From Bog-756 sp963839925 (GTDB lineage: Bacteria; Actinomycetota; Acidimicrobiia; Acidimicrobiales; RAAP-2): 64,000 nt of DNA. Location of the stretch: assembly GCA_963839925.1 (NCBI GenBank), contig CAWIWV010000001.1, positions 2,170,001-2,234,000 of the forward strand, read 5' to 3'. Both the position numbers and the translations under genes were made by a program. The stretch's first letter is position 1. Every line of letters begins with the position of its first letter. The notes under the pieces were generated by a model, which ran no database searches, was not told the origin of the DNA, and saw only the letters and a list, made by a program, of their open reading frames with translations. Below, in pieces: positions 56,680 through 64,000 of the stretch.

Positions 56680-57936
56680 TCAGCTCTGGGAGAAGTCGAA
56701 GTCGGGATAGACGACGCCCCGGTCGGTCGCGTCCGGGGTGGTCGGGTGGGGATAGGGAGTAACCGGCAGGACTTGGAAGTGGCAGGCCTGCTCCCAGATG
56801 TCGGTCGGGTGCCCACCGGCGTGGATCATCATGTCGACGGTGTAGGCACCGGGCTTGAGCCACGGGGTTCGCAGAGCCAACCGGGCTTGGTTGTCGGTGG
56901 CCGGGTCGAGCCAGAAGTCGACGACCCGGGAGTCGCACTGGGCGATGGTCATCCCGTCCTCGTTGTTCAGGAAACAGGCAATGTGATAGCGGTTCCCGAA
57001 CGACGGGTTCGCCCCGACCACAAACTCGACCACTACGTCGTCGCCGGGTTTTGCGATGTCCTGGCCCACGCTCACCTCGGAGAAACGGAGCTCGCCACTA
57101 CCCGGGCGGAAGTTCGCCTCCTTGAGGACCGGGGCCTGCCGGGCGAAGCTGCGTTTGTACTCCTCCATCGCCTCCTCGACGGTGCCGTGGAGCACGAGGT
57201 GGCCGCTGTCGAGATAGAGCGCCGAGTTGCACAGGTCGGACACGGTCTGGAGTTGGTGGCTCACCAGCAGCACGGTTCGGCCGTCCCGGGCCACCTCCCG
57301 CATCTTGCGGAGGCACTTCGCCTGAAAGTCCGAGTCGCCCACCGCGAGCACTTCGTCCACGACCAGGATCTCGCTGTCGAGGTGTGCGGCCACCGCGAAC
57401 GCGAGACGGATGTACATCCCCGTCGAGTACCGCTTGACTTGGGTGTCGAGGAACTTCTCGGTCCCGGCGAAGTCGACGATCGCGTCGAAGCGTTCCTTGA
57501 TCTCCTTGCGCCGCATCCCGAGCAGGGTTCCGTTGAGGTAGACGTTCTCCCGACCCGTCAACTCCGGGTGGAACCCGGTTCCCACCTCGAGCAGGCTTCC
57601 CACTCTGCCGCCGAGCTCGATCCGCCCGCCGGTCGGCGCGGTGATCCGGTTGATGATCTTGAGCAGTGTGCTCTTGCCCGCACCGTTGCGGCCGATGATC
57701 CCGACCACTTCACCCCAAGGCACCTCGAAACTCACGTCGTGGAGCGCTTCGAAATGCTCGAGCTTCTTCTTCCCTCTCGACTGGCGGACCTTGTTGATGA
57801 CTGCTTCCGCGGCGGTTCTGTTCTGGTCCTCGCGGGTGTAGATCCGATAGGTCTTGGAGAGGCCCGACACACGGATAGACGGGGCCTTCGGCACCGTCAC
57901 CACGTTAGACGTCAGTTGTTCGACCACCTGGGCCAC
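56680..57936 (-). CDS. ABC polysaccharide exporter ATPase with C-terminal glycan-binding domain (Wzt-like)
   Basis: 418-residue ATPase. Walker A GRNGAGKST (residues 82-90), the signature YSTGM and Walker B ILVVDEVLAVGD lie in the nucleotide-binding domain. A C-terminal region (about 290-418) forms the Wzt-type beta-sandwich that reads the modified end of the exported chain before transport. It is translated with the Wzm-like permease. An N-terminal extension of about 20 residues precedes the ABC domain. Presence of the C-terminal domain suggests chain-terminus-gated export. Confidence 0.9.
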   Translation of the reverse strand: MAQVVEQLTSNVVTVPKAPSIRVSGLSKTYRIYTREDQNRTAAEAVINKVRQSRGKKKLEHFEALHDVSFEVPWGEVVGIIGRNGAGKSTLLKIINRITAPTGGRIELGGRVGSLLEVGTGFHPELTGRENVYLNGTLLGMRRKEIKERFDAIVDFAGTEKFLDTQVKRYSTGMYIRLAFAVAAHLDSEILVVDEVLAVGDSDFQAKCLRKMREVARDGRTVLLVSHQLQTVSDLCNSALYLDSGHLVLHGTVEEAMEEYKRSFARQAPVLKEANFRPGSGELRFSEVSVGQDIAKPGDDVVVEFVVGANPSFGNRYHIACFLNNEDGMTIAQCDSRVVDFWLDPATDNQARLALRTPWLKPGAYTVDMMIHAGGHPTDIWEQACHFQVLPVTPYPHPTTPDATDRGVVYPDFDFSQS

Positions 57937-57985
57937 CTGGAAGACCTCGTTCGGGCAGGAAATGGTTCCTTTCAGAATCGACCGT

Positions 57986-59821
57986 TCAGTCCCCCAGCTT
58001 GAGCGCGGAGACGAAGGCCTCTTGGGGCACTTCCACCCGTCCGATGTTCTTCATCTTCTTCTTCCCCTCCTTCTGCTTCTCGAGGAGCTTGCGCTTGCGG
58101 GTGATGTCGCCGCCGTAACACTTGGCGAGCACGTCCTTGCGACGAGCCTTCACCGTCTCTCGAGCCAACACCCGGCCACCGATGGCGGCCTGGATGGGGA
58201 CGTCGAACATCTGGCGGGGAATCAGCTCGCGCAGCTTCTCGGTCATCCGACGCCCGTAGAACTCGGCCTGGGAGCGATGGACGATCGTCGAGAAGGCATC
58301 GACCGGGGTGTGATTGATCAACAGGTCGACCTTGACCAGATCGGCGGTCAGATACCCGTCGGGCTCGTAGTCGAGGCTGGCGTAACCCTTGGTGCGGCTC
58401 TTCAGCTGGTCGAAGAAGTTCACCACCACTTCGGCGAGCGGCACCGCATAGACGAACTCGACCCGCTCGGGCGACAGGTACTCCATTTCGATCATTTCGG
58501 CCCGCCGGTTCTGGCACAGCTCCATGACCGTTCCGGTGTACTCGGCAGGGGTGAGGATGGTCGCCCGCAAGATCGGCTCGTCGACGTGGTCGAGGGAGCT
58601 GGGATCGGGCAGGTCACTCGGGTTGTCCACGCTGACCTCACTGCCGTCGTCGAGATAGGCGAGGTACGCGACGGACGGAGCGGTGGCGATGAGCGAGAGG
58701 TCGAACTCGCGCTCGAGACGCTCACGGACGATCTCCATGTGCAACAACCCGAGGAACCCGCACCGAAACCCGAAGCCCAGCGCTCGTGAGGACTCCGGTT
58801 CGTAGGTGAAGCTGGCGTCGTTGAGCCGGAGCTTCTCCAACGCGTCCCGAAGGTTGGGCAGCTCGTCACCGTCGATCGGGAAGAGCCCACAAAAGACCAT
58901 GGGCTTCGGATCGCGGTAGCCGGCCAGCGGCTCCTTGGCCTGATGGTCGGTGGTGGTGACCGTCTCACCCGAGCGAGCACCGCCCACGTCCTTGATGCCT
59001 GCAATCAGGTAGCCGACCTCGCCGGGGCCGAGCTCCTCGACCGGAACGTTGACCGGGGTCCGGATGCCGATCTCTTCGATCTCGTGGTTCTTCGCCGCAT
59101 GCATGAACCGGAGCCGATCGGTCCGCGCGATCGTCCCGTCCATCACCCTGATCGAGCTGACCACCCCTCGGTACTGGTCGTAGGCGGAGTCGAAGATGAG
59201 CGCCCGGAGCGGTGCGGTGGGATCGCCGCTGGGTGGAGGAACCCGCTCGACGATGGCATCGAGAAGCTCGGGGACCCCCTCCCCGGTCTTGGCCGAGATG
59301 CGCAGGATCCCGGCCGCCTCGAGGCCCAGCACCTGCTCGATCTCGGCGGCGCAGCGCTCGGGGTCGGCTGCGGGGAGGTCGATCTTGTTGAGCACCGCCA
59401 CGATCTCGAGGTCGTTTTCGAGGGCCTGATAACAGTTCGCCAGGGTCTGGGCCTGGATGCCCTGAGAGGCGTCGACCAGCAGGACCGCTCCCTCGCAGGC
59501 TGCCAGCGAGCGGCTGACCTCGTAGCCGAAGTCCACGTGACCGGGCGTGTCGATGAGGTGGAGGGTGAACTCCCTCCAGGGCACCCGCACGTTCTGGGCC
59601 TTGATGGTGATGCCGCGCTCTCGCTCGATGTCCATCGAGTCGAGGTACTGCTCCCGCATGAGGCGCGGATCCACCGCCCCGGTCAGCTCGAGAATGCGAT
59701 CCGACAGGGTCGATTTGCCGTGATCGACGTGGCTGATGATCGAGAAGTTGCGGATGCGGTCGACGGGGAGCACGGAATGGTCAGCGTACCCAACCGGACC
59801 TGGTGATCGTCCGGCTGCCAC
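57986..59821 (-). CDS. lepA: Translation elongation factor 4 (LepA)
   Basis: About 611 residues from GTG 59821 (TTG 59860 or GTG 59773 are alternatives). The GTPase domain has HVDHGKSTLSDR, DTPGHVDFGYEVSRSL and NKIDLP, and the rest contains domains II, III and the LepA-specific C-terminal domain with RRKDVLAKCYGGDITRKRKLLEKQKEGKKKMK. EF-4 promotes back-translocation or ribosome assembly. Normal length is about 600. Divergent from rpsT, as in many bacteria. Confidence 0.94.
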   Translation of the reverse strand: MAAGRSPGPVGYADHSVLPVDRIRNFSIISHVDHGKSTLSDRILELTGAVDPRLMREQYLDSMDIERERGITIKAQNVRVPWREFTLHLIDTPGHVDFGYEVSRSLAACEGAVLLVDASQGIQAQTLANCYQALENDLEIVAVLNKIDLPAADPERCAAEIEQVLGLEAAGILRISAKTGEGVPELLDAIVERVPPPSGDPTAPLRALIFDSAYDQYRGVVSSIRVMDGTIARTDRLRFMHAAKNHEIEEIGIRTPVNVPVEELGPGEVGYLIAGIKDVGGARSGETVTTTDHQAKEPLAGYRDPKPMVFCGLFPIDGDELPNLRDALEKLRLNDASFTYEPESSRALGFGFRCGFLGLLHMEIVRERLEREFDLSLIATAPSVAYLAYLDDGSEVSVDNPSDLPDPSSLDHVDEPILRATILTPAEYTGTVMELCQNRRAEMIEMEYLSPERVEFVYAVPLAEVVVNFFDQLKSRTKGYASLDYEPDGYLTADLVKVDLLINHTPVDAFSTIVHRSQAEFYGRRMTEKLRELIPRQMFDVPIQAAIGGRVLARETVKARRKDVLAKCYGGDITRKRKLLEKQKEGKKKMKNIGRVEVPQEAFVSALKLGD

Positions 59822-59903
59822 CGGGTCGGCCGCGGCTGCTAGCCTTTCAGACTTCCGCAACTGAGCCGGCGATCACCCGGCACCCGACCCCGCTAGGACC
59901 CCC

Positions 59904-60203
59904 GTGGCAAACATCAAGAGCCAGATCAAGAGGAACCGCCAGACCATCAAGCGCCATGCGCGCAACAAGGCGGTCCGCTCCGAGCTGCGGACCCGCACCA
60001 AGCGGGCCATCTCGGACATCGACACCGGGGCGGAGGACACCGAGGAGTCGCTGCGGCTTGCGATCAAGCGGATCGACAAGGCAGCGGCCAAGGGCGTCAT
60101 CCACAAGAACCAGGCAGCGAACCGCAAGTCGCGCCTGATGAAAAGGGCGGCACACGCCGCTGCTGCAGCTTCTGGCGACGAGGTCGCCGGCGACGACGCC
60201 TGA
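59904..60203 (+). CDS. rpsT: 30S ribosomal protein S20
   Basis: 99-residue ribosomal protein. ANIKSQIKRNRQTIKRHARNKAVRSELRT at the start and the middle AAKGVIHKNQAANRKSRLMKR are canonical. A 15-residue Ala/Asp-rich tail is a common extension. GTG 59904 is used, and the lepA gene is divergent, 82 bases away. Confidence 0.96.
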   Translation: MANIKSQIKRNRQTIKRHARNKAVRSELRTRTKRAISDIDTGAEDTEESLRLAIKRIDKAAAKGVIHKNQAANRKSRLMKRAAHAAAAASGDEVAGDDA

Positions 60204-60221
60204 TCAGCTCGCGCCGATCAT

Positions 60222-60689
60222 TCAGCGAGGCGCGTAGACCCACCGGTCGGCAGGTTCGCCGCCTTTCGGATACTCGAGGGCGTGGACGTCGAACCACAGC
60301 GGAAGCAAGTAACGGAAGTAGAAGAGCCGCTGGGTCACCCGCGGGTTGACCAGATCCTCGAACTCCATGATCTGGAATCGATCGTCCTCCTTGGCGAAGG
60401 TGATACACGCATCGTGGAGCGAATCCACGTCCGATCGGCTCTCGAGCAACAGCCCGAGGTGATCCACACCAGGTGAAGACATCGGTTCGTCGGCCTCCAT
60501 CAACAAAATGAACTGGCCGTCGTCGGGAAGCAGCAAATGGCCGAGTTGACCGAACAGCTCGTAGGGCGCGCACCGCCACCCCAGCAGGTCGCCGTAGAAC
60601 CTTTCGATGTCCGAGCGCATCGCCTCGTCCAGCGAACCGCGGGCGAAGGTCAGCTCCATGTGGTTGAACCGCATCCCGATCCGCTTCAT
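60222..60689 (-). CDS. VOC family protein
   Basis: 155-residue VOC-fold protein (start ATG 60689, or 60674). The first half has HMELTFARGSLDEAMRSDIERFYGDLLGW, the second VDHLGLLLESRSDVDSLHDACITFAKEDDRF and an end in WFDVHALEYP, where HALEYP corresponds to the metal-binding strand. Possible ligands are His in HMEL and the Glu of ALEY. The reaction is unknown. It is divergent from ribH2, with the KstR-like palindrome between them, so both may be under the same regulator. Confidence 0.7.
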   Translation of the reverse strand: MKRIGMRFNHMELTFARGSLDEAMRSDIERFYGDLLGWRCAPYELFGQLGHLLLPDDGQFILLMEADEPMSSPGVDHLGLLLESRSDVDSLHDACITFAKEDDRFQIMEFEDLVNPRVTQRLFYFRYLLPLWFDVHALEYPKGGEPADRWVYAPR

Positions 60690-60732
60690 CCGACCGAGTA
60701 TGCACGGCCGCCCCAGCGCTGTCGAAGAACCC

Positions 60733-60761
60733 TTGGCAGAAACTAGAACCTGTTCTAGTAT
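60733..60761 (+). promoter_or_regulatory. Candidate promoter of the lumazine synthase gene
   Basis: TTGGCA (60733-60738), a 17-base spacer, and TAGTAT (60756-60761) fit -35/-10 spacing. The palindrome at 60742-60759 lies across the spacer and -10, a classic repressor position. GGGAGG (60768-60773) precedes ATG 60781. Confidence 0.5.
60742..60759. promoter_or_regulatory. KstR-like palindromic operator
   Basis: ACTAGAAC-CT-GTTCTAGT is a perfect 18-base palindrome with eight-base arms. Its core TAGAACCTGTTCTA (60744-60757) fits TNNAACNNGTTNNA, the consensus of the TetR repressor KstR of cholesterol catabolism in mycobacteria. Related TetR factors of lipid catabolism share similar sites, so the regulator cannot be named with certainty. 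Confidence 0.65.
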
Positions 60762-60780
60762 TGATCCGGGAGGTTGCACG

Positions 60781-61248
60781 ATGAGCACTCTGACGGGTCA
60801 AAGGATCGCATTCGTCCAGTCGACGTGGCACGAGGAGATCGTGGATCGATGTCGGGTGGCCTTCACCGACGAGATCGTCCAGCTCGGGCTTTCGGCGGAG
60901 CAGGTCGACTTCTACCGGGTACCCGGGTCGTTCGAGCTCCCACTCCATGCCAAACAACTCGCGCTGAGCGGCAACTACGGCGCCGTGGTGGCCGCCGGGC
61001 TGGTGGTGGACGGGGGCATCTACCGCCACGAGTTCGTTGCCGACGCGGTGATCAACGGCCTGATGCGGGTGCAGCTCGATGTCGACGTCCCGGTCATCTC
61101 GGCGGTGCTCACCCCGCACCATTTTCACGAGCACGAACAGCACTTGAGCTTTTTCGCATCCCACTTCGACCTCAAAGGTCGAGAGGCGACGCGGGCCTGT
61201 GTCGCCACGATGCGGTCGCTCGCTTCGCTCGCCGTGCTCGCCGTCTGA
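60781..61248 (+). CDS. ribH: 6,7-dimethyl-8-ribityllumazine synthase, type II (RibH2-like)
   Basis: 155-residue lumazine synthase, catalysing the penultimate step of riboflavin synthesis. FYRVPGSFELPLHAKQLA, GLVVDGGIYRHEFVADAVINGLM and the C-terminal LTPHHFHEHEQHLSFFASHF closely resemble the decameric RibH2 type of Brucella and rhizobia rather than the icosahedral type I enzyme. No other riboflavin gene is nearby. The setting, a KstR-like operator and a VOC neighbour, suggests a dedicated flavin supply or another product. ATG 60781 with a strong ribosome site. Confidence 0.88.
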   Translation: MSTLTGQRIAFVQSTWHEEIVDRCRVAFTDEIVQLGLSAEQVDFYRVPGSFELPLHAKQLALSGNYGAVVAAGLVVDGGIYRHEFVADAVINGLMRVQLDVDVPVISAVLTPHHFHEHEQHLSFFASHFDLKGREATRACVATMRSLASLAVLAV

Positions 61249-61259
61249 GAGCAGCTCGC

Positions 61260-62963
61260 TCAACACCGGCCGGCGGTGATCGACACGCTCACACTGGTCG
61301 CCGCTGGATCGTTGGTGATGTCGACCCGGTCCGCCCCGGGGCGGGAGGTGACCCTCGCTCCGGATGCCCGAGCGCAGTACCCGTGCGGATAGTGGGTCGA
61401 CACCGGCACCACGATGACGGTCGGGGAAGTGATCTTCGGGTTGGGCCGGTAGACGTACTGGAAAGCACCGGTCGTCGGGTCGAACCGGAGTGTGAGCGGG
61501 GTTCCCGCCGTCGCCGACGGATAGGTCTGGGCCAAGACGTCGAGTTGCGACGCGGTCGCGGCACGCGGCGGCCAGAGCGCCGACGAGTGCGACCCGGTCG
61601 GATCGTCGTAGTTGATCCACTGCCAGTAGATCCAGCCGACGAGGCTCGAGTCGGCGTCCTGCGTGATCCGAGCCAAGTCCGCGGTATCGGTCGTCGCACC
61701 GAATTCTGTCAGGAGCCAGCCCGGACCACCCGGCTGGGCCTGGCTCGAGTCGTTGATCCGCTCCGATGAATGTTGCGCGAAGACGTAGCGCTCGAGGGGA
61801 TCACAGATCGAAGCGAAGTGAGGAGGCTCCGGACCGTTCGGGACATGGAGGAAGCAGTAGTCGTGGAAGTTGAGGACCAGGCGGGGATAGTCCATGGAAC
61901 CGATGTGGTTCGGCACACCTGAGTCGGTGCCGTAGTTCCCCTCGTACGCGACCAGATGGGTGGGATCGGCGGCTTCGATCTGAGGGATCAGTCCCTCCTC
62001 CGGGTCATCGGCGGGGCAGCCGACACGATTCCCGTTCTGATCAAGACCGGAATGAGCGCGGCCGGTGTACATGCATTCGAGAAGGGCGTCGAAGGCCGGA
62101 TTGTTGGGTTGGGCGTCCAGGCCGGAACCATAGGGCTCGTTGAACGGGTCGTACCCGACCACCCACGGGTTGCCGCGGAGTTGGGAGGCGACCTTCGCCC
62201 AGACCGAGTCGAACTCGCCCTGAAGGTTCCCGACGACGTCGTTGTCCCAGAAGTGATCGTAGGCCTGCGCCACTCCGGGGCCCTTGTAGTTCACGCTCCA
62301 GTTGGGAACATGCAAGACAGGCTCGGGCGCGATGCCGTTGGTGCACACCGCCCAGTTGGGCGCCCCTTCTCCCCCGAAGGCCTCGTTGTACACGTCTTGG
62401 TGCATGTCGACGAGTGAGGAGATTCCGTACTTGGCGAGCAAGGCCACCGTCGCCTTCAGCCGAGACACATAGGCGTCGAAGACCTTTGCGTCGAACTGTC
62501 CCGTCGTCGTCGGGTGAGGAGCACCAGGCGTACAGACGGCAGGATCGTTGATCGGGTCGGTCCCCGGCTCCAGGCCCTTCCAGACGATCCCGAGCCGGAC
62601 GACGGTGAACCCCAACTGGGCCATGCGCTGCGCCTCCGGGGGCGTGAGTATGTTTCGTCCGGTGCCGTTCACCTCGACCTCGTAAGGCGGGATCTTGTAA
62701 ACCAGGTCGACACCGTGGAGCAGGACGGTGCGGCCGCGCTGGTCCACCAGCCATGGTCCTCCCGGAGCCCGCAACGGACCAACCGGACCGTCAGCTGCGC
62801 TCTCCGCCGAGGGTGACGATCCCGGAGTGGCCGTCGACGTGGAGGAGGAGGACGAACTGCAACTGCTCAACGCCAGACCCAGCGCGAGCACCGCGCCGCA
62901 CGAGAGCCATCTGCTCACTCTCGTGGACGGCAGGGACCGGCGGCCGCCTACTCGCAGCAACAC
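61260..62963 (-). CDS. GH5 endoglycoceramidase-like glycosidase, lipoprotein
   Basis: 567-residue secreted enzyme of glycoside hydrolase family 5. The signal peptide ends in a lipobox LSSC with Cys35, followed by a Ser/Thr-rich linker. The catalytic module has GIVWKGLEP and SSLVDMHQDVYNE near the start, the acid/base Glu276 in PFNEPYG and the nucleophile Glu420 in LLTEFGAT. The DMHQDVYNE motif and the overall order match endoglycoceramidases, which cut the glycan from glycosphingolipids, but related beta-glycosidases share it. The C-terminal beta-sandwich ends in Cys. The gene is adjacent to a binding-protein gene and probably in its operon. Confidence 0.8.
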   Translation of the reverse strand: MLLRVGGRRSLPSTRVSRWLSCGAVLALGLALSSCSSSSSSTSTATPGSSPSAESAADGPVGPLRAPGGPWLVDQRGRTVLLHGVDLVYKIPPYEVEVNGTGRNILTPPEAQRMAQLGFTVVRLGIVWKGLEPGTDPINDPAVCTPGAPHPTTTGQFDAKVFDAYVSRLKATVALLAKYGISSLVDMHQDVYNEAFGGEGAPNWAVCTNGIAPEPVLHVPNWSVNYKGPGVAQAYDHFWDNDVVGNLQGEFDSVWAKVASQLRGNPWVVGYDPFNEPYGSGLDAQPNNPAFDALLECMYTGRAHSGLDQNGNRVGCPADDPEEGLIPQIEAADPTHLVAYEGNYGTDSGVPNHIGSMDYPRLVLNFHDYCFLHVPNGPEPPHFASICDPLERYVFAQHSSERINDSSQAQPGGPGWLLTEFGATTDTADLARITQDADSSLVGWIYWQWINYDDPTGSHSSALWPPRAATASQLDVLAQTYPSATAGTPLTLRFDPTTGAFQYVYRPNPKITSPTVIVVPVSTHYPHGYCARASGARVTSRPGADRVDITNDPAATSVSVSITAGRC

Positions 62964-64000
62964 CTAACCCTTCGCGTAGAAGAACGGCTGGTCACATCGG
63001 TACCCGTGGGTCGGGCCGTTCACCGGTGGGTCGTCCAGACGCTGATACTTCCCGTCTTTGATGGTCGCGATGATGTAACAGTTGGTCGGCACCTTGTCGG
63101 CGGGATTTGCCGGGCCGGTGAGATAGCCGCCGGAGAACGAGGTGATGTGCCGGAGTGCCTCGAGCTCCGAGCCTCTGGTCGGATTACGACCGGCTGCCTT
63201 CAGTGCCTGCGCGAACAGCTGGGCCGACAGCCAGCCGTACAAGGTGTAGAGGTCCGCGTGGAATCCGGGGGACGCCTGCTGCACCCAGTGGAGAAAGGTG
63301 CTGACCGCCGGAATGCCTGGCGAATCCTCCCCGAGGTAGAGGGCTGCGTTCTGTTCCATGAAGGCGCCGTCGATGGCGGCCGGGCCACCTGAGGCCGGCA
63401 CGAGCTTCTCGCTGTAGGTGGAGCCACCGAGCACCAGCACCGGGTGGAAGTCCTGCTGGTTGAGAGCCTGGACGACCGCGGCCGCATAGTTCTCGGGCAT
63501 CTGCTCGAGGAAGAGGATCTTGACCCCGGCGTTCTTCATCTCGACGACGTACTGGTTGAAGTCGGTCGTGGAGATGTCGAAGCTCGGGTCGAAGACCACC
63601 CGGTACCCGAGATGCTCCATGGCCGCCTTTTCGGCGACCCACTTGTCGTTCGCCGACGGCTCGTCCACGATCAACGCCCCCGCAGCGTCAATGGTGTTGG
63701 GAAACTTCTTCTTGAAGAAGGCGAGCGGCCCGAGGATCCAGCCGTTGGGCGTCGGTGCCGGACTGAACGAGTTGGGGTAGGCGGCGGTCGTGGGATCGAG
63801 GGTCACCGTCACGTTGGGGACCTGAGGGTTGGCCGCGAGAACCGCTCCGCCGAAGCTGTCGAACAGCGAGAAGCTGCCGACCATGGCGAAGTCCCTTCCG
63901 ATGTCCTGTTGGGTCTCCTGCCTGTTGGGCGCTCCGGAGTACCCGTCGTCGCTACTGTCCACGATGATCCGGCGACCGTTGACGCCTCCGGCGGAGTTCA
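62964..64000 (-). CDS. ABC transporter substrate-binding protein (branched-chain amino acid type), partial
   Basis: The gene runs off the right edge, so the N-terminus is missing. The visible 345 residues have the two-lobe periplasmic-binding-protein pattern of the LivK family: GGVNGRRIIVDSSDDGYSG, then NGWILGPLAFFKKKFPNT, KILFLEQMPENYAAAVVQAL and FHADLYTLYGW. It would bind a small molecule outside the membrane for an ABC importer; ligand unknown. A GTG at 63962 is an internal codon because the reading continues to the edge. The GH5 gene begins directly after its TAG (62964-62966), so the two are probably co-expressed. Confidence 0.82.
   Translation of the reverse strand, partial: NSAGGVNGRRIIVDSSDDGYSGAPNRQETQQDIGRDFAMVGSFSLFDSFGGAVLAANPQVPNVTVTLDPTTAAYPNSFSPAPTPNGWILGPLAFFKKKFPNTIDAAGALIVDEPSANDKWVAEKAAMEHLGYRVVFDPSFDISTTDFNQYVVEMKNAGVKILFLEQMPENYAAAVVQALNQQDFHPVLVLGGSTYSEKLVPASGGPAAIDGAFMEQNAALYLGEDSPGIPAVSTFLHWVQQASPGFHADLYTLYGWLSAQLFAQALKAAGRNPTRGSELEALRHITSFSGGYLTGPANPADKVPTNCYIIATIKDGKYQRLDDPPVNGPTHGYRCDQPFFYAKG

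Noticed and set aside
1..64000. CRISPR array or rRNA operon
   Set aside because: No regularly spaced repeats of 25-40 bases and no conserved rRNA segments were seen on either strand.

Overview
The window reads as a high-GC chromosomal segment of an actinobacterium, most likely class Acidimicrobiia. The clues are the gene content (a DUF2630 protein, an F420-type luciferase-like oxidoreductase, a BldD-family regulator, a DtxR-family regulator, an HrcA/CIRCE heat-shock operon), frequent GTG/TTG starts with 4-base stop/start overlaps, and a proline-rich membrane protein opening with the GWW-ASDG-WYPPE motif that I associate with this class. There are three tRNA genes, no rRNA, and no CRISPR array, integrase or transposase that I can see.

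Layout. 0-9.7 kb: cell-envelope genes (an SGNH lipoprotein, a peptidoglycan-binding lipoprotein, an esterase, tRNA-Val, an inositol-monophosphatase-like enzyme, a small lipoprotein, and two tandem membrane acyltransferases fused to SGNH domains). 9.7-14.4 kb: an apparent catabolic block (aldehyde dehydrogenase, CrtC/AttH-like protein, then an operon of two unknown proteins, an LLM oxidoreductase and a SnoaL-like protein). 14.4-19.9 kb: a patchier, partly AT-richer envelope-polysaccharide block with a decayed SGNH hydrolase, a polytopic GT-C-like protein and a third acyltransferase, ending at a CAU-anticodon tRNA. 20-25.2 kb: HIRAN-like protein, Baeyer-Villiger-type monooxygenase, VOC protein, SDR, MarR regulator plus ClC channel, tRNA-Asn. 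25.3-36.2 kb: a dense minus-strand housekeeping run in the order uppS, small membrane protein, recO, hemW, glyS, ppdK, dnaG, rpoD. 36.3-44.6 kb: accessory genes (TauE-like exporter, VOC plus 2OG oxygenase, a frameshifted amidohydrolase, DinG-like helicase, PEP-mutase-family enzyme). 44.6-52.9 kb: a second minus-strand housekeeping run (hrcA-dnaJ-rsmE, bldD-like, HTH, HIT, phoH, ybeY, CNNM protein, era). 53-58 kb: DtxR-like regulator, PAP2 phosphatase, GT4 glycosyltransferase and a Wzm/Wzt-type polysaccharide exporter. 58-64 kb: lepA, rpsT, a VOC protein divergent from a type II lumazine synthase behind a KstR-like operator, then a GH5 endoglycoceramidase-like lipoprotein with a periplasmic binding protein that runs off the right edge.

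How the genes work together. The envelope genes (OatA-like acyltransferases, GT-C, GT4, Wzm/Wzt, UppS, PAP2) would build, export and acylate a surface glycan. The oxidoreductases, ALDH, VOC, SnoaL-like and hydrolase genes look like fragments of lipid, terpene or steroid-type catabolism. The KstR-like palindrome at 60742-60759 fits that theme but does not prove it.

Two genes (hrcA and the amidohydrolase) each appear to carry one extra base that splits the reading frame. They may be real mutations or consensus errors. No single obviously new defence or mobile system was found. The strongest leads for a second look are the operator/promoter at ribH2, the BldD-like c-di-GMP signature, the altered metal ligands of the DtxR-like protein, and the coupled unknown-LLM-SnoaL operon.
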